From contig NZ_CP114413.1 of assembly GCF_027270315.1 (NCBI RefSeq), positions 3,782,001 through 3,846,000 on the forward strand: 64,000 nucleotides of DNA, given 5' to 3'. The position numbers and the translations under genes were made by a program. Position 1 is the stretch's first letter. Each line of letters starts with the position of its first letter. Source of the stretch: Streptomyces cinnabarinus (lineage in GTDB: Bacteria; Actinomycetota; Actinomycetes; Streptomycetales; Streptomycetaceae). Below the pieces are notes generated by a model, which was not told the DNA's origin, searched no databases, and was given only the letters and a program-made list of their open reading frames with translations. Below, one piece after another: positions 35,184 to 45,528 of this stretch.

Positions 35184-35873
35184 TCAGCGACGCGCCGTCT
35201 GGTTCCGTCGCGTAAGCCACAGCGCACCCGCCGCACCCGCGAGCAGGACCGTGCCGCCGAGCGTGCCGAGGGCCACGGCCGAGTCCTCGGGGCCGGTCTG
35301 CGGGAGTTCGGACCCGGAGTCGGAGCCGGAGCCGGACTGGGGCGCGCCACCACCCCCGCCACCCGCCGCCTTCACGTCCAGCGTGAGCGCCGGGCCGGGG
35401 CTGTTGGAGGGAGTGCAGGTGGTCGTCGTACCGAGCGCCTTGATGGTGAGGACGCCCGGGGTGAAGGTGACCTTGCCGGACTTCTTCGGTGTGTAGGTGC
35501 CGGTCAGGTCGTTGATCTTGATGGGGGTGTCGGCCGGGATGGCCTCCTGGTTGGCCGGACCGGACACCGACAGCGTGCCGCTCTCCGCGCCGCCCAGCTT
35601 GATGGTGGCACTGGGGTTCATCGCGCCCTTGCCCAGCTCGACCGGGCTGGAGGAGACGCCCTTCTGCCAGGACATCGTGATCTTGTAGCCGCCGCCGCTC
35701 TCGACACCCTTGATGTCGATGGGCGAGACGGCGCTCTTGTCGCCGATCGGGGTCTTGCACTGGTAGTTGACGTCCACGGCCTCGGCCCGGGCGGCGGGGG
35801 CGGCCATCAGCACCGCCGAGCCGGCCAGGGCCGCGACGGACGCGAGCGCGGCGGTTCGATTCCGGTACGACAC
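35184..35873 (-). CDS. Cell-wall anchored protein with LPQTG sortase motif
   Basis: A 229-residue exported protein, first gene of a four-gene operon. Signal peptide of about 30 residues (ALASVAALAGSAVLMAAPAARA). A single beta-rich domain follows from YQCKTPIGDKSA to LGTTTTCTPSN, with a Cys near each end, homologous to the second domain of the operon's last protein. After a Gly/Ser linker comes LPQTG, a hydrophobic helix and a basic end, the classical sortase signal. GTG at 35873 has GAGGGAG eight bases upstream. Function unknown. Confidence 0.8.
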   Translation of the reverse strand: MSYRNRTAALASVAALAGSAVLMAAPAARAEAVDVNYQCKTPIGDKSAVSPIDIKGVESGGGYKITMSWQKGVSSSPVELGKGAMNPSATIKLGGAESGTLSVSGPANQEAIPADTPIKINDLTGTYTPKKSGKVTFTPGVLTIKALGTTTTCTPSNSPGPALTLDVKAAGGGGGGAPQSGSGSDSGSELPQTGPEDSAVALGTLGGTVLLAGAAGALWLTRRNQTARR

Positions 35874-36000
35874 GGTTCCGCTCCCTCTCGTTCCTGACGG
35901 CACATCAGATCGGCCGTCAAGGTACGCCCGGGGCCGTGAGGAGGGAAGACACAGTGCGTGTCGGAAGTGTGGGGATACTCGTCGCCGGCGTTGCGGACGG

Positions 36001-36507
36001 TCAGGCAGGCGCCCCGAGCTCGGCCCAGACCGTCTTGCCGGTGACCCCCGGGGTCCGTACGACGCCCCAGTCCAGGCAGAGCCGCTGCACGATGAACATG
36101 CCGTGGCCGCCGGGACGGCCCGCGCGGTGCGGGGTACGGGGTGCGGGCTGGCCGGTGCCGCGGTCGGAGACCTCCAGCCGGATCACCTTGTTGTCACAGG
36201 TGATGCGGAGGTGGTCGGGGCCCTCGGCATGCAGACACGCGTTGGTGACCAGCTCGGAGACGACGAGCAGCACGTCCTCGGCCGCCGCCCGCTGGTCGGC
36301 GGTGGCGGCGGGCAGCCAGCCCCACGCGTACAGGGCCTGCCGGGTGAAGTCGCGGGCGAGCGGCACGACACCGCTCTGCCCGTCCAGGGCCAGGCTGCGG
36401 ACCTGGGGCCCGGTCACCGGCCCGGACGGGCCCGCGTCGGACATCCCGGAAGCGCCGCTGGGCTCGGGGCCGCGGTCGCCCGGCGTGCAGGGCCGGGTGG
36501 TGCTCAT
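36001..36507 (-). CDS. prsI: Anti-sigma factor ATPase (RsbW/HATPase_c_2 family)
   Basis: A 168-residue serine-kinase-type anti-sigma factor. After a low-complexity N-terminus of 35 residues the GHKL domain shows the N-box VVSELVTNACLHAEG and G-boxes DRGTGQP and GGHGMFIVQRL. It would hold the nearby sigma factor and phosphorylate the STAS partner encoded just upstream on the same strand. The symbol follows the PrsI/ArsI/SigI set of S. coelicolor from memory and is less certain than the family call. Confidence 0.75.
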   Translation of the reverse strand: MSTTRPCTPGDRGPEPSGASGMSDAGPSGPVTGPQVRSLALDGQSGVVPLARDFTRQALYAWGWLPAATADQRAAAEDVLLVVSELVTNACLHAEGPDHLRITCDNKVIRLEVSDRGTGQPAPRTPHRAGRPGGHGMFIVQRLCLDWGVVRTPGVTGKTVWAELGAPA

Positions 36508-36724
36508 CAGCGCTTCACCTCACCGATTCACCAAGTTCATGATTCAAGAAATCGATACCTAGGTCCGGTCGCGGGCCTCGCCGCCATGACAGCGACATGT
36601 TCAGGATGACTCCTGCCCGAGCGGACCGGTGGAACACCCCCGGATTTCGGCACGAATCCCGTGACATCCGGAGTGCGGCATTCCGGGGAGGGCGGCGGGT
36701 GCGGGCACCCGGGCGCCGTCCGGT

Positions 36725-37102
36725 TCAGTCGGCCTCGTCGGCCAGGGCGGATTCGAGGCTGTCGTGGACGGTGAAGACCGCCTCGGCCCCGGTGATCTCG
36801 AAGACCCGCGCCACCACGGGCTGCATCGCGGCGAGATGGACACCGCCACCGGCGGCCTCCGCCTTCAGGCGCGCCCCGAGCAGCACATTGAGTCCCGTGG
36901 AGTCGCAGAAGTCCAGTCGCGCACAGTCCACGACCAGCCGGCTGAACCCCCGGCCGAGGCAGTCCTCGAGTGGCTCACGCAACAAATCGGCGGTGTGGTG
37001 ATCCAACTCACCCACAGGAATCACGACGGCACTGGAGCCCTCTTCCCGCACCTCCACCAGAAGTCGGCCGGACTGTGCACTGCCGACTGTCCCGCGGTCC
37101 AT
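36725..37102 (-). CDS. arsI: STAS anti-anti-sigma factor
   Basis: A 125-residue SpoIIAA/RsbV-type protein. The STAS domain runs from about residue 24, with LDHHTADLLREPL and the phosphorylatable serine S68 in DFCDSTGLNVLL. When unphosphorylated it should bind the ATPase encoded 218 bases downstream and free the sigma factor. ATG at 37102 matches the family start; longer in-frame forms are unsupported. It is divergent from the sigma-factor gene. The symbol is from memory of the S. coelicolor locus. Confidence 0.78.
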   Translation of the reverse strand: MDRGTVGSAQSGRLLVEVREEGSSAVVIPVGELDHHTADLLREPLEDCLGRGFSRLVVDCARLDFCDSTGLNVLLGARLKAEAAGGGVHLAAMQPVVARVFEITGAEAVFTVHDSLESALADEAD

Positions 37103-37354
37103 GCCGTCTCTCACTCCCGACGTCGTGGCTGACTGGCGCCCTCGAACCCTACGCCCTACCTCCACTCTTCGATACCCGAACAACCACCCGAAAACGGACA
37201 TTTCACCACAGAACACACTTGCGATGCACTCGGGAAAACGGGTAGGGCTAGTAGAGACACGTAACCGACACGGCCGGCTTTGGAGGCGCCGCACACGGCA
37301 GTGCACGCACAGGCTTCGGCAGCCGCAAATATGCCGAGAACGATGGAGGACATC

Positions 37355-38248
37355 ATGTCACCCCGGCTCGACGCACCGCATACCGACAAGGCGACGTCGA
37401 CATCCCCCCCGGAACAGCTGGCTCCCATCGAGCAGGACGACGTACTCGCCGGACTACCGGAGATACCCCCGTACGACGAAGTGGGGCCGGTGGACGCACG
37501 GGCCCTGTCCAAGACCCTCTTCGAGCGGCTGGAGTCGCTGGAGGAAGGGACCCACGAGTACTCGTACGTCCGCAACACGCTCGTCGAACTCAACCTCGCG
37601 CTGGTCAAGTTCGCCGCCTCCCGGTTCCGCTCGCGCAGCGAGCCCATGGAGGACATCATCCAGGTCGGCACGATCGGCCTGATCAAGGCGATCGACCGCT
37701 TCGAGCTCAGCCGCGGAGTGGAGTTCCCCACCTTCGCGATGCCCACCATCGTGGGCGAGATCAAGCGTTTCTTCAGGGACACCTCCTGGTCCGTGCGCGT
37801 GCCGCGCCGACTCCAGGAACTCCGGCTCGACCTGGCCAAGGCGGGCGACGAACTGGCCCAGAAGCTCGACCGCGCCCCGACGGTGGCCGAGCTCGCCGAG
37901 CGCCTCGGGATCTCCGCCGACGAGGTCGTCGAGGGCATGGCCGCGTCGAACGCCTACACCGCCTCCTCGCTGGACGCCCAGCCCGAGGAGGACGACGCCG
38001 AGGGCGCGCTCGCCGACCGGATCGGCTACGAGGACCACGGACTCGAAGGCATCGAGTACGTCGAGTCCTTGAAGCCGCTGATCGCCGAACTTCCGCCCCG
38101 GGACCGGCAGATCCTCTCCCTGCGCTTCGTCGCCGGCATGACCCAGTCGGAGATCGGTGAGGAACTGGGCATCTCGCAGATGCATGTCTCCCGGCTGCTG
38201 TCACGGACGTTGGTGCGGCTGCACAAGGGGCTCACGCTGGAGGAGTGA
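37355..38248 (+). CDS. sigI: RNA polymerase sigma factor, SigB/F/G family
   Basis: A 297-residue group 3 sigma factor. Region 2 is LVELNLALVKFAASRFRSR and MEDIIQVGTIGLIKAIDRFEL, then FAMPTIVGEIKRFFRDTSW with promoter-melting aromatics. Region 3 contains RAPTVAELAERLGIS and region 4 the helix-turn-helix MTQSEIGEELGISQMHVSRLLSRTL. The divergent ATPase and STAS genes are its probable regulators by partner switching. ATG at 37355 has GGAGG five bases upstream; ATGs at 37331 and 37343 are possible. The sigI name rests on locus resemblance from memory. Confidence 0.82.
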   Translation: MSPRLDAPHTDKATSTSPPEQLAPIEQDDVLAGLPEIPPYDEVGPVDARALSKTLFERLESLEEGTHEYSYVRNTLVELNLALVKFAASRFRSRSEPMEDIIQVGTIGLIKAIDRFELSRGVEFPTFAMPTIVGEIKRFFRDTSWSVRVPRRLQELRLDLAKAGDELAQKLDRAPTVAELAERLGISADEVVEGMAASNAYTASSLDAQPEEDDAEGALADRIGYEDHGLEGIEYVESLKPLIAELPPRDRQILSLRFVAGMTQSEIGEELGISQMHVSRLLSRTLVRLHKGLTLEE

Positions 38249-38401
38249 CTCCTCCGCCGGTTTCCGGGTGACCTGCACTGGTTCATGGGTTACCCACAGA
38301 AACCCTTTCCTCCGGAGTTCCCTTCCTCCACTATGAGCCGTCATACCCGCCGGTAGGTCCAAGATCCGGCCGGTGTGACGGCTCATCGAGGAGGCGGGTT
38401 G

Positions 38402-39901
38402 ATGGTGCGGGCCGACGACGGAGGGTCCGACGCACGGCTGACCGAGCTGCTGCGCGCCGACTCCGCCACCGCGTACAGCGCGCTCCAGGAGCTGCGCGCC
38501 CGCCACCTGCCCGCCGTCCTGGCCTACGCCCGGCTCTGCGCCACCAGCGACTCGGTGGCCCGGCAGCTGGCCGGACAGGTCTTCGCCCTGGCGGCCCGGG
38601 AGACGGCCCGCGGTATCGACCCCGGCGGGCCCTGGCGGCACCGGCTGCTGCTGCTCACCGGGCGGCTGGCCGCCTCCTGGGCCGGGGACGAACGGTCGGC
38701 GGGGCTCGACCCGGGACTGCTGCTGGTGCTCAGCACGGCGGGTCCGGGCGGCCCGGTGCCGCCCATGCTGGGCGCCTTCCAGTCCCTGCCCGCCCGCGCG
38801 CAGGGCGTGATCTGGTACGCCGTCGTGGAACGCGAACCGGACGACCGTACGGCCGCCTTCCTCGGCCTCACCCGCGAGGACGTGACCCACGGCGCGGGCG
38901 CGGCGCTGCACCAGCTCGCCCGCGCGGTGCTGCGCGCCCGCCTGGCGACCTCCGCCGACCCCGACTGCCGTGACTTCCACCGGCTGATCGAGGAGTCGGT
39001 ACGTCCGGACACCCCGCGCGGCAGCGCCGATCTGCACACCCACATGGCCCACTGCGCGACCTGTACGACCGCCCACGAGGAGCTCTCCGCCCTGCGCGAC
39101 GACCCCCGCCGCACCCTCGGCGAGGGCCTGTTGCCGTGGGCGGGGGCGGCGTACGTCCTGGACGACCCGGCGCCCCGGGATCCCGGCCCCCGTGCCGCGG
39201 CCGCCGACTGGCCGCCGTCCCGGCGGATCGCGCTGGTGTCGGCGGCGCTCGGGGTGGCGCTGGTGCCGCTGCTGGTCTTCCTGGTCGCGCAGGCCGACTC
39301 CGCCGACGACGGCCAGGAACCGGTGAGTTCGGCCACCTCGGCCGGCCCGGTGGCCCCGCCGCCGGTGACGGTCACGGCGACGGTGTCCGCGACCCCGTCG
39401 CCCTCTCCCACCCCCTCCCCGTCCAAGTCGCCGTCCCCCACACGGAGTTCGGCGAAGCCGTCCCGGACCCCGACGGCGACGCCCACTCCGTCGTACCGGC
39501 CGCCCGGCGCCTCGTACGCGCGCGTGGTGAACCTGTCCAGCGGGCTGTGCCTGGACGTGCGTGACGACGACTTCGAGAAGGGGACGGACGTCATCACGGC
39601 GCCCTGCTCCTCGTCCCGCAGCCAGCAGTGGCGCGTCGACGCCGAGCGGGGTGTGGTGCAGTCGGCCGCCGATCCCGAGTTCTGCCTGGACAGCCGGGGT
39701 TCGGTGGAGCGCGGTGTCGGCATCTGGACGTGTGACTCGGTCTACGGGAGCAACGGCCAGAACCTGCGGTTCGCGGTCGACTCCCGTGGCTTCATCCGTC
39801 CGGGCATCGCCCCCGGGCACGCGGTGACGCCGGTCGGGGGCGACGGGGTGGCGCTGGTGACGGAGAGCGGGGGGTCGGGGCAGCGGTGGCGGGCCGGGTG
39901 A
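38402..39901 (+). CDS. Sigma-70-like / ZAS zinc motif / TM / ricin-B lectin fusion
   Basis: A 499-residue multidomain protein. Residues about 10-180 look like an ECF sigma factor: region 2 (LQELRARHLPAVLAYAR, QLAGQVFALA) and region 4 (LPARAQGVIWYAVVERE, FLGLTREDV). At about 210 comes the anti-sigma ZAS motif HX3CX2C as HMAHCATC. A transmembrane helix (IALVSAALGVALVPLLVFLVA) lies near residue 285. Outside is a Pro/Ser/Thr linker and a ricin-B domain of about 125 residues (NLSSGLCLDV, SQQWRVD). ATG at 38402 has GAGGAGG seven bases upstream. It follows the sigma-factor gene, separated by 153 bases. Likely senses carbohydrate and signals to transcription. Confidence 0.8.
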   Translation: MVRADDGGSDARLTELLRADSATAYSALQELRARHLPAVLAYARLCATSDSVARQLAGQVFALAARETARGIDPGGPWRHRLLLLTGRLAASWAGDERSAGLDPGLLLVLSTAGPGGPVPPMLGAFQSLPARAQGVIWYAVVEREPDDRTAAFLGLTREDVTHGAGAALHQLARAVLRARLATSADPDCRDFHRLIEESVRPDTPRGSADLHTHMAHCATCTTAHEELSALRDDPRRTLGEGLLPWAGAAYVLDDPAPRDPGPRAAAADWPPSRRIALVSAALGVALVPLLVFLVAQADSADDGQEPVSSATSAGPVAPPPVTVTATVSATPSPSPTPSPSKSPSPTRSSAKPSRTPTATPTPSYRPPGASYARVVNLSSGLCLDVRDDDFEKGTDVITAPCSSSRSQQWRVDAERGVVQSAADPEFCLDSRGSVERGVGIWTCDSVYGSNGQNLRFAVDSRGFIRPGIAPGHAVTPVGGDGVALVTESGGSGQRWRAG

Positions 39902-41110
39902 TCAGACGACTCGTTCGCCGCGCCGCCATACCCCGCTGACCAGGGGTACGCCCGGCCGGTAGGCCAGGTGCACATGGCTCGGGGCGTCCAGGAGGGTGAG
40001 GTCGGCGCGGGCGCCGGGCGTGATGCGGCCGATGTCCGTGCGGCGCAGGGCCGCGGCGCCGCCCGCGGTGGCCGACCAGACCGCCTCGTCCGGGGTCATG
40101 CCCATGTCCCGTACGGCGAGCGCGATACAGAACGGCACCGACGAGGTGAAGGACGAGCCCGGGTTGCAGTCGGTGGACAGGGCGACGGTGACCCCCGCGT
40201 CGAGCAGGCGCCGGGCGTCCGGCCACTCGGCGCGGGTGGAGAACTCGGCGCCGGGCAGCAGGGTGGCGACGGTGCTGCCACTGGCCAGCGCGTCGACGTC
40301 GGCGTCGGTGAGGTGGGTGCAGTGGTCGGCACTGGCCGCGTCGAGCTCGACGGCGAGCTGGACGCCGGGGCCGTAGGAGAGCTGGTTGGCGTGGATGCGG
40401 GGGTGCAGGCCCTTGGCCCTGCCCGCGGTGAGGACGGCGCGGGCCTGGTCGCCGTCGAAGGCGCCCTTCTCGCAGAACACGTCGATCCAGCGGGCGTGCG
40501 GCGCGCAGGCGTCGAGCATCTCGCCGGTGACCAGGGCGACATAGGCGGCCGGGTCGTCGGCGTAGTCCGGGGAGACGATGTGGGCGCCGAGGTAGGTGAC
40601 CTCGTCGGTGTGGGCGGCGGCGATGCGCAGGGCGCGGGCCTCGTCCTCGGTGGTCAGTCCGTAGCCCGACTTGGTCTCGAAGGTCGTGGTGCCCTGGCGC
40701 AGGGCCTCGGCGAGGTAGCGGGTGAGGTTGGCCTCCAGCTCGGCGTCGGTGGCCGCCCGGGTCGCCGCGACCGTGGTGCGGATGCCGCCCGCGCTGTAGG
40801 AGCGGCCCGACATACGGGCGTTGAACTCCTGCGTCCGGTCGCCCGCGAAGACCAGGTGGGAGTGGGAGTCCACGAAGCCCGGGAGGACGGCCCGGCCCCC
40901 GGCGTCGACCCGATTGTCAGTGGCGGGTGCTTTGCTTGATTCACCGGTCCACACGACGTGGTCGCCGTCGATGACGACGGCCGCGTCCTGGATCAGACCG
41001 AGGGGGGATCCTCCCCCACTCTCGAATTTGCTCGAGCGGGGGGACCCCCATCCCAGGGAGGGGTCGTTGGTGACGAGTGCGGCGATGTTGGTGATGACTG
41101 TGCTGCTCAT
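39902..41110 (-). CDS. hutI: Imidazolonepropionase
   Basis: A 402-residue metal amidohydrolase that opens 4-imidazolone-5-propanoate to N-formimino-L-glutamate. Motifs: [16 protein letters not shown] (metal site), [30 protein letters not shown] and [12 protein letters not shown] with the catalytic Asp. Residues about 21-37 are encoded by a palindromic repeat (41002-41050) inserted in frame. From memory other Streptomyces HutI lack this insertion. ATG at 41110 has GAGGA five bases upstream. It is last in the hut operon and its stop abuts that of the convergent fusion gene. Confidence 0.93.
   Translation of the reverse strand: MSSTVITNIAALVTNDPSLGWGSPRSSKFESGGGSPLGLIQDAAVVIDGDHVVWTGESSKAPATDNRVDAGGRAVLPGFVDSHSHLVFAGDRTQEFNARMSGRSYSAGGIRTTVAATRAATDAELEANLTRYLAEALRQGTTTFETKSGYGLTTEDEARALRIAAAHTDEVTYLGAHIVSPDYADDPAAYVALVTGEMLDACAPHARWIDVFCEKGAFDGDQARAVLTAGRAKGLHPRIHANQLSYGPGVQLAVELDAASADHCTHLTDADVDALASGSTVATLLPGAEFSTRAEWPDARRLLDAGVTVALSTDCNPGSSFTSSVPFCIALAVRDMGMTPDEAVWSATAGGAAALRRTDIGRITPGARADLTLLDAPSHVHLAYRPGVPLVSGVWRRGERVV
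41002..41050. repeat. Palindromic repeat element inside hutI
   Basis: About 49 bases. TCCCCC and CTCGA arms on the left pair with TCGAG and GGGGGA on the right around a short ATTTGC loop, with GGGGATCC and GGACCCCC outside. It resembles a common Streptomyces intergenic palindromic repeat, recalled from memory. Confidence 0.65.
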
Positions 41111-41130
41111 GGCGTCCTCGTGGGTGGTCG

Positions 41131-42495
41131 TCAGGCGCGCAGGGCTTCGACTGCCCGCGACAGGGCTTGCGGCACATCGGGTACGAGCGTGTGGGCCCCG
41201 TCGCGCACGATGTGCCGGCCCGCGACGACCGTGTGCCGTACGTCCGCCGCGGTCGCCGCGAATACGGCCGTCTCGGCGCCGAGCCGTGGCAGCGGCCCCG
41301 CCGTTCTGACCGAGTCGAGCGCGATCGTCGTGAAGTCGGCGCGGGCGCCCGCCTCCAGGGTGCCCAGGCCGTCCCAGCCGAGGGCCGCGTGGCCGTCGGC
41401 CGAGGCCGCCCGCAGGAGGGCCGCCGCCGTCCAGTGACCTCGGGTGCGGGTGCGCAGGCGCTCGTTCAGCTCCATCGCGCGTGCCTCTTCGAGCAGGTCG
41501 ATGACGGCGTGGCTGTCGGAGCCGAGGGAGAGCGGGGAGCCCTCGTTCTGCAGGGCGACGGCCGGACCGATGCCGTCCGCGAGGTCCCGCTCGGTGGTCG
41601 GGCACATGCAGGTGCCGGTGCCGCTGCCGCCGATGAGGGAGATGTCCTCGGCGGTGAGGTGGGTGTTGTGGACGCCGGTGGTGCGCGGCCCGAGGACGCC
41701 GTGGAGGGCCAGGAGCTGGGTGGGGGTGCAGCCGTGGACCTCCAGGCACGCCTCGTTCTCGGCGGTCTGCTCCGACAGGTGCACATGGAGCGGGGCCCGC
41801 CGCTCCTCGGCCCAGCGGGCCACGGTCTCCAACTGGTCGGCGGGCACCGCCCGTACGGAGTGGACGGCCGCCCCGATCCGCGCGTGATCCCGTTCCTTGA
41901 GAACTGAACAGCGTTCGGCCCAGGCGTCCGCGCTGCCGTCGGAGAAGCGGAGCTGGTGGGTGTTGGGCGGCTGTCCGAAGCCGGCGGAGAGATAGGCGGT
42001 GTCGAGGAGGGTGATGCGGATACCGGCGTCGGCGGCGGCCGCGATGAGCGCCTCGCCCATGGCGTTGAGGTCGGCGTAGGGGGTCCCGCCCGGGGCGTGG
42101 TGGAGGTAGTGGAACTCGCCCACGGCCGTGATCCCGGCGAGCGCCATCTCGGCGTACACCGCCCGCGCCAGGGCGTGGTAGCTGTCCGGGGTGAGCCGTC
42201 CGGCGGTCGCGTACATGACCTCGCGCCAGGTCCAGAAAGTCCCGGAGCCGACCTGGACGGTGCCGCGCAGGGCGCGGTGGAAGGCGTGCGAGTGGGCGTT
42301 GGCGAGGCCCGGGAGGGTGAGCCCGCGCAGGATCTCGGCGCCGGGCGGCGGGGCCGGGGTGCCGGTGCGGACGGCGGTGATACGGCCGTCCGCCCCCGCG
42401 GCGGAGCCGCTTGTGGACACAGTCACGGCCACACCCGGCTCGACGTGGGTGTCGAGCCAGGCATGCTCCAGCCAGAACGTCTGCGTCGGCGTCAC
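41131..42495 (-). CDS. hutF: Formimidoylglutamate deiminase
   Basis: A 454-residue amidohydrolase-superfamily enzyme that deiminates N-formimino-L-glutamate to N-formyl-L-glutamate and ammonia. Motifs include [17 protein letters not shown] (metal His pair), [20 protein letters not shown] and [14 protein letters not shown] with the catalytic Asp. The GTG at 42495 overlaps the stop of the preceding amidohydrolase (GTGA). A 20-base gap separates it from hutI. Its presence implies the five-step histidine route with an N-formylglutamate intermediate. Confidence 0.9.
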   Translation of the reverse strand: MTPTQTFWLEHAWLDTHVEPGVAVTVSTSGSAAGADGRITAVRTGTPAPPPGAEILRGLTLPGLANAHSHAFHRALRGTVQVGSGTFWTWREVMYATAGRLTPDSYHALARAVYAEMALAGITAVGEFHYLHHAPGGTPYADLNAMGEALIAAAADAGIRITLLDTAYLSAGFGQPPNTHQLRFSDGSADAWAERCSVLKERDHARIGAAVHSVRAVPADQLETVARWAEERRAPLHVHLSEQTAENEACLEVHGCTPTQLLALHGVLGPRTTGVHNTHLTAEDISLIGGSGTGTCMCPTTERDLADGIGPAVALQNEGSPLSLGSDSHAVIDLLEEARAMELNERLRTRTRGHWTAAALLRAASADGHAALGWDGLGTLEAGARADFTTIALDSVRTAGPLPRLGAETAVFAATAADVRHTVVAGRHIVRDGAHTLVPDVPQALSRAVEALRA

Positions 42496-43735
42496 GTGCA
42501 GGCCAGTCCTTCCAGTACGTCGGCGAGCGCGAGGACCCCGGCCACGCAGTCGTCCTCGGTCGCGGACTCGGCCGGGGAGTGCGAGACGCCGGTGGGGTTG
42601 CGTACGAACAGCATGGCGGTCGGGATCGTCCCGGACAGGATTCCGGCGTCGTGTCCGGCGCCGGTGCCGAGGACGGGCACGGTCAGGCCGGTGTCCTTGC
42701 CGAGGATGCGGCCGAGTTCGTCGCGCAGGGCGTGGTCGAACTCGACGACGGGGGTGAAGGACTCCCGGACGACGCCGAGGTCGATGCCGTGCGCCGCCGC
42801 GTACTCCCGGGCCGCCTTCTCGATGCCGCCGACCACCTGGTCGAGGCTCGCCTGGTCCGCGGCGCGGGAGTCGAGCCAGCCGCGCACCAGGGAGGGGATG
42901 GCGTTGACGCCGTTCGGCTCGACGGAGATCTTGCCGAAGGTGGCGACGGCACCGGCGAGTTCGGCCTCCCGGCGGGCGGCGAGGACGGTCTCGGCGTACG
43001 GCAGCATCGGGTCGCGCCGGTCCACCAGCCGGGTGGTCCCGGCGTGGTTGGCCTCGCCCCGGAAGTCGAACCGCCAGCGCCCGTGCGGCCAGATGGCGCT
43101 GGCGATGCCGACCCGGTCCCCGGACAGGTCCAGCGCCCGGCCCTGCTCGACATGCAGCTCGACGAAGGCGCCGATCCGGGAGAACCGCTCGGGGTCGGGG
43201 CCGATGGCCTCGGGGTCGTACCCGGCGGCCTCCATGGCCTCCGGGAGGCTGACGCCGTCCCCGTCGGTCAGCCGGTGGGCGCCGTCCACGGTGAGCTGCC
43301 CGGCGGCCAGCCGGGACCCGACGCAGGCGAGCCCGAACCGGGCGCCCTCCTCGTCACCGAAGTTGACGATGGCGAAGGGCTTGCTGAACTCGGCGCCCCG
43401 GGAGCGCAGTTCGTCGAGCGCGGCGAAGGAGGACACGACCCCCAGGGGCCCGTCGAAGGCGCCCCCGTCGGGCACGGAGTCCAGATGCGACCCGGTGACC
43501 ACGGCGTCCCCGGCGCCCGGGTCCCCGAGCCAGGCCCACTGGTTCCCGTTCCGGTCGACCTCGTAGGCCAGCCCCCGCGCCTCGGCCTGTGCCTTGAACC
43601 AGGCCCGGCAGTCGAGATCGGCACCGGTCCAGGCGTAACGCCGATACCCGTGAGACTCGGAGTGCCGCCCGATGGGGAGCAGCTCGCGCCACATGGAGTG
43701 GAAGGAGCTCCCGGTCGGAGAGCTGCCGCTTTCGG

Positions 43736-43739
<4 letters not shown>
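42492..43739 (-). CDS. M20-family amidohydrolase (annotated class: allantoate amidohydrolase)
   Basis: A 415-residue M20 zinc hydrolase of the allantoate/N-carbamoyl-amino-acid amidohydrolase type. The dinuclear metal ligands are visible: [14 protein letters not shown] (His, Asp), GDEEGARF (Glu), ELHVEQG (His) and GVSHSPAE (His). It sits between hutU and hutF with 4-base GTGA overlaps on both sides, so it is co-translated with histidine catabolism. No hutG-type deformylase is seen in the window. A role as N-formylglutamate deformylase would complete the pathway and is my preferred inference; allantoate hydrolysis would not explain the location. Confidence 0.8.
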
Positions 43740-45400
<1,661 letters not shown>

Positions 45401-45444
45401 GGTCTGCCTCCTAGCGGATGGTGCTGCCGGATTGTTGCTGCCGT

Positions 45445-45480
45445 TATTCACATCCTGACTTCCTGAATAGAGCTAGTCAA
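45445..45480 (-). promoter_or_regulatory. hutU promoter with overlapping inverted repeat
   Basis: On the minus strand TTGACT (45480-45475) and CAGGAT (45457-45452) are spaced by 17 bases. TATTCA-N13-TGAATA at 45445-45469 covers the -10 and part of the spacer, a typical repressor position. Confidence 0.5.
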
Positions 45481-45528
45481 TACGTGGGTGCGCCAGCGGG
45501 ACCGCGCCGCGGGTGTTTGTCTGGATAC

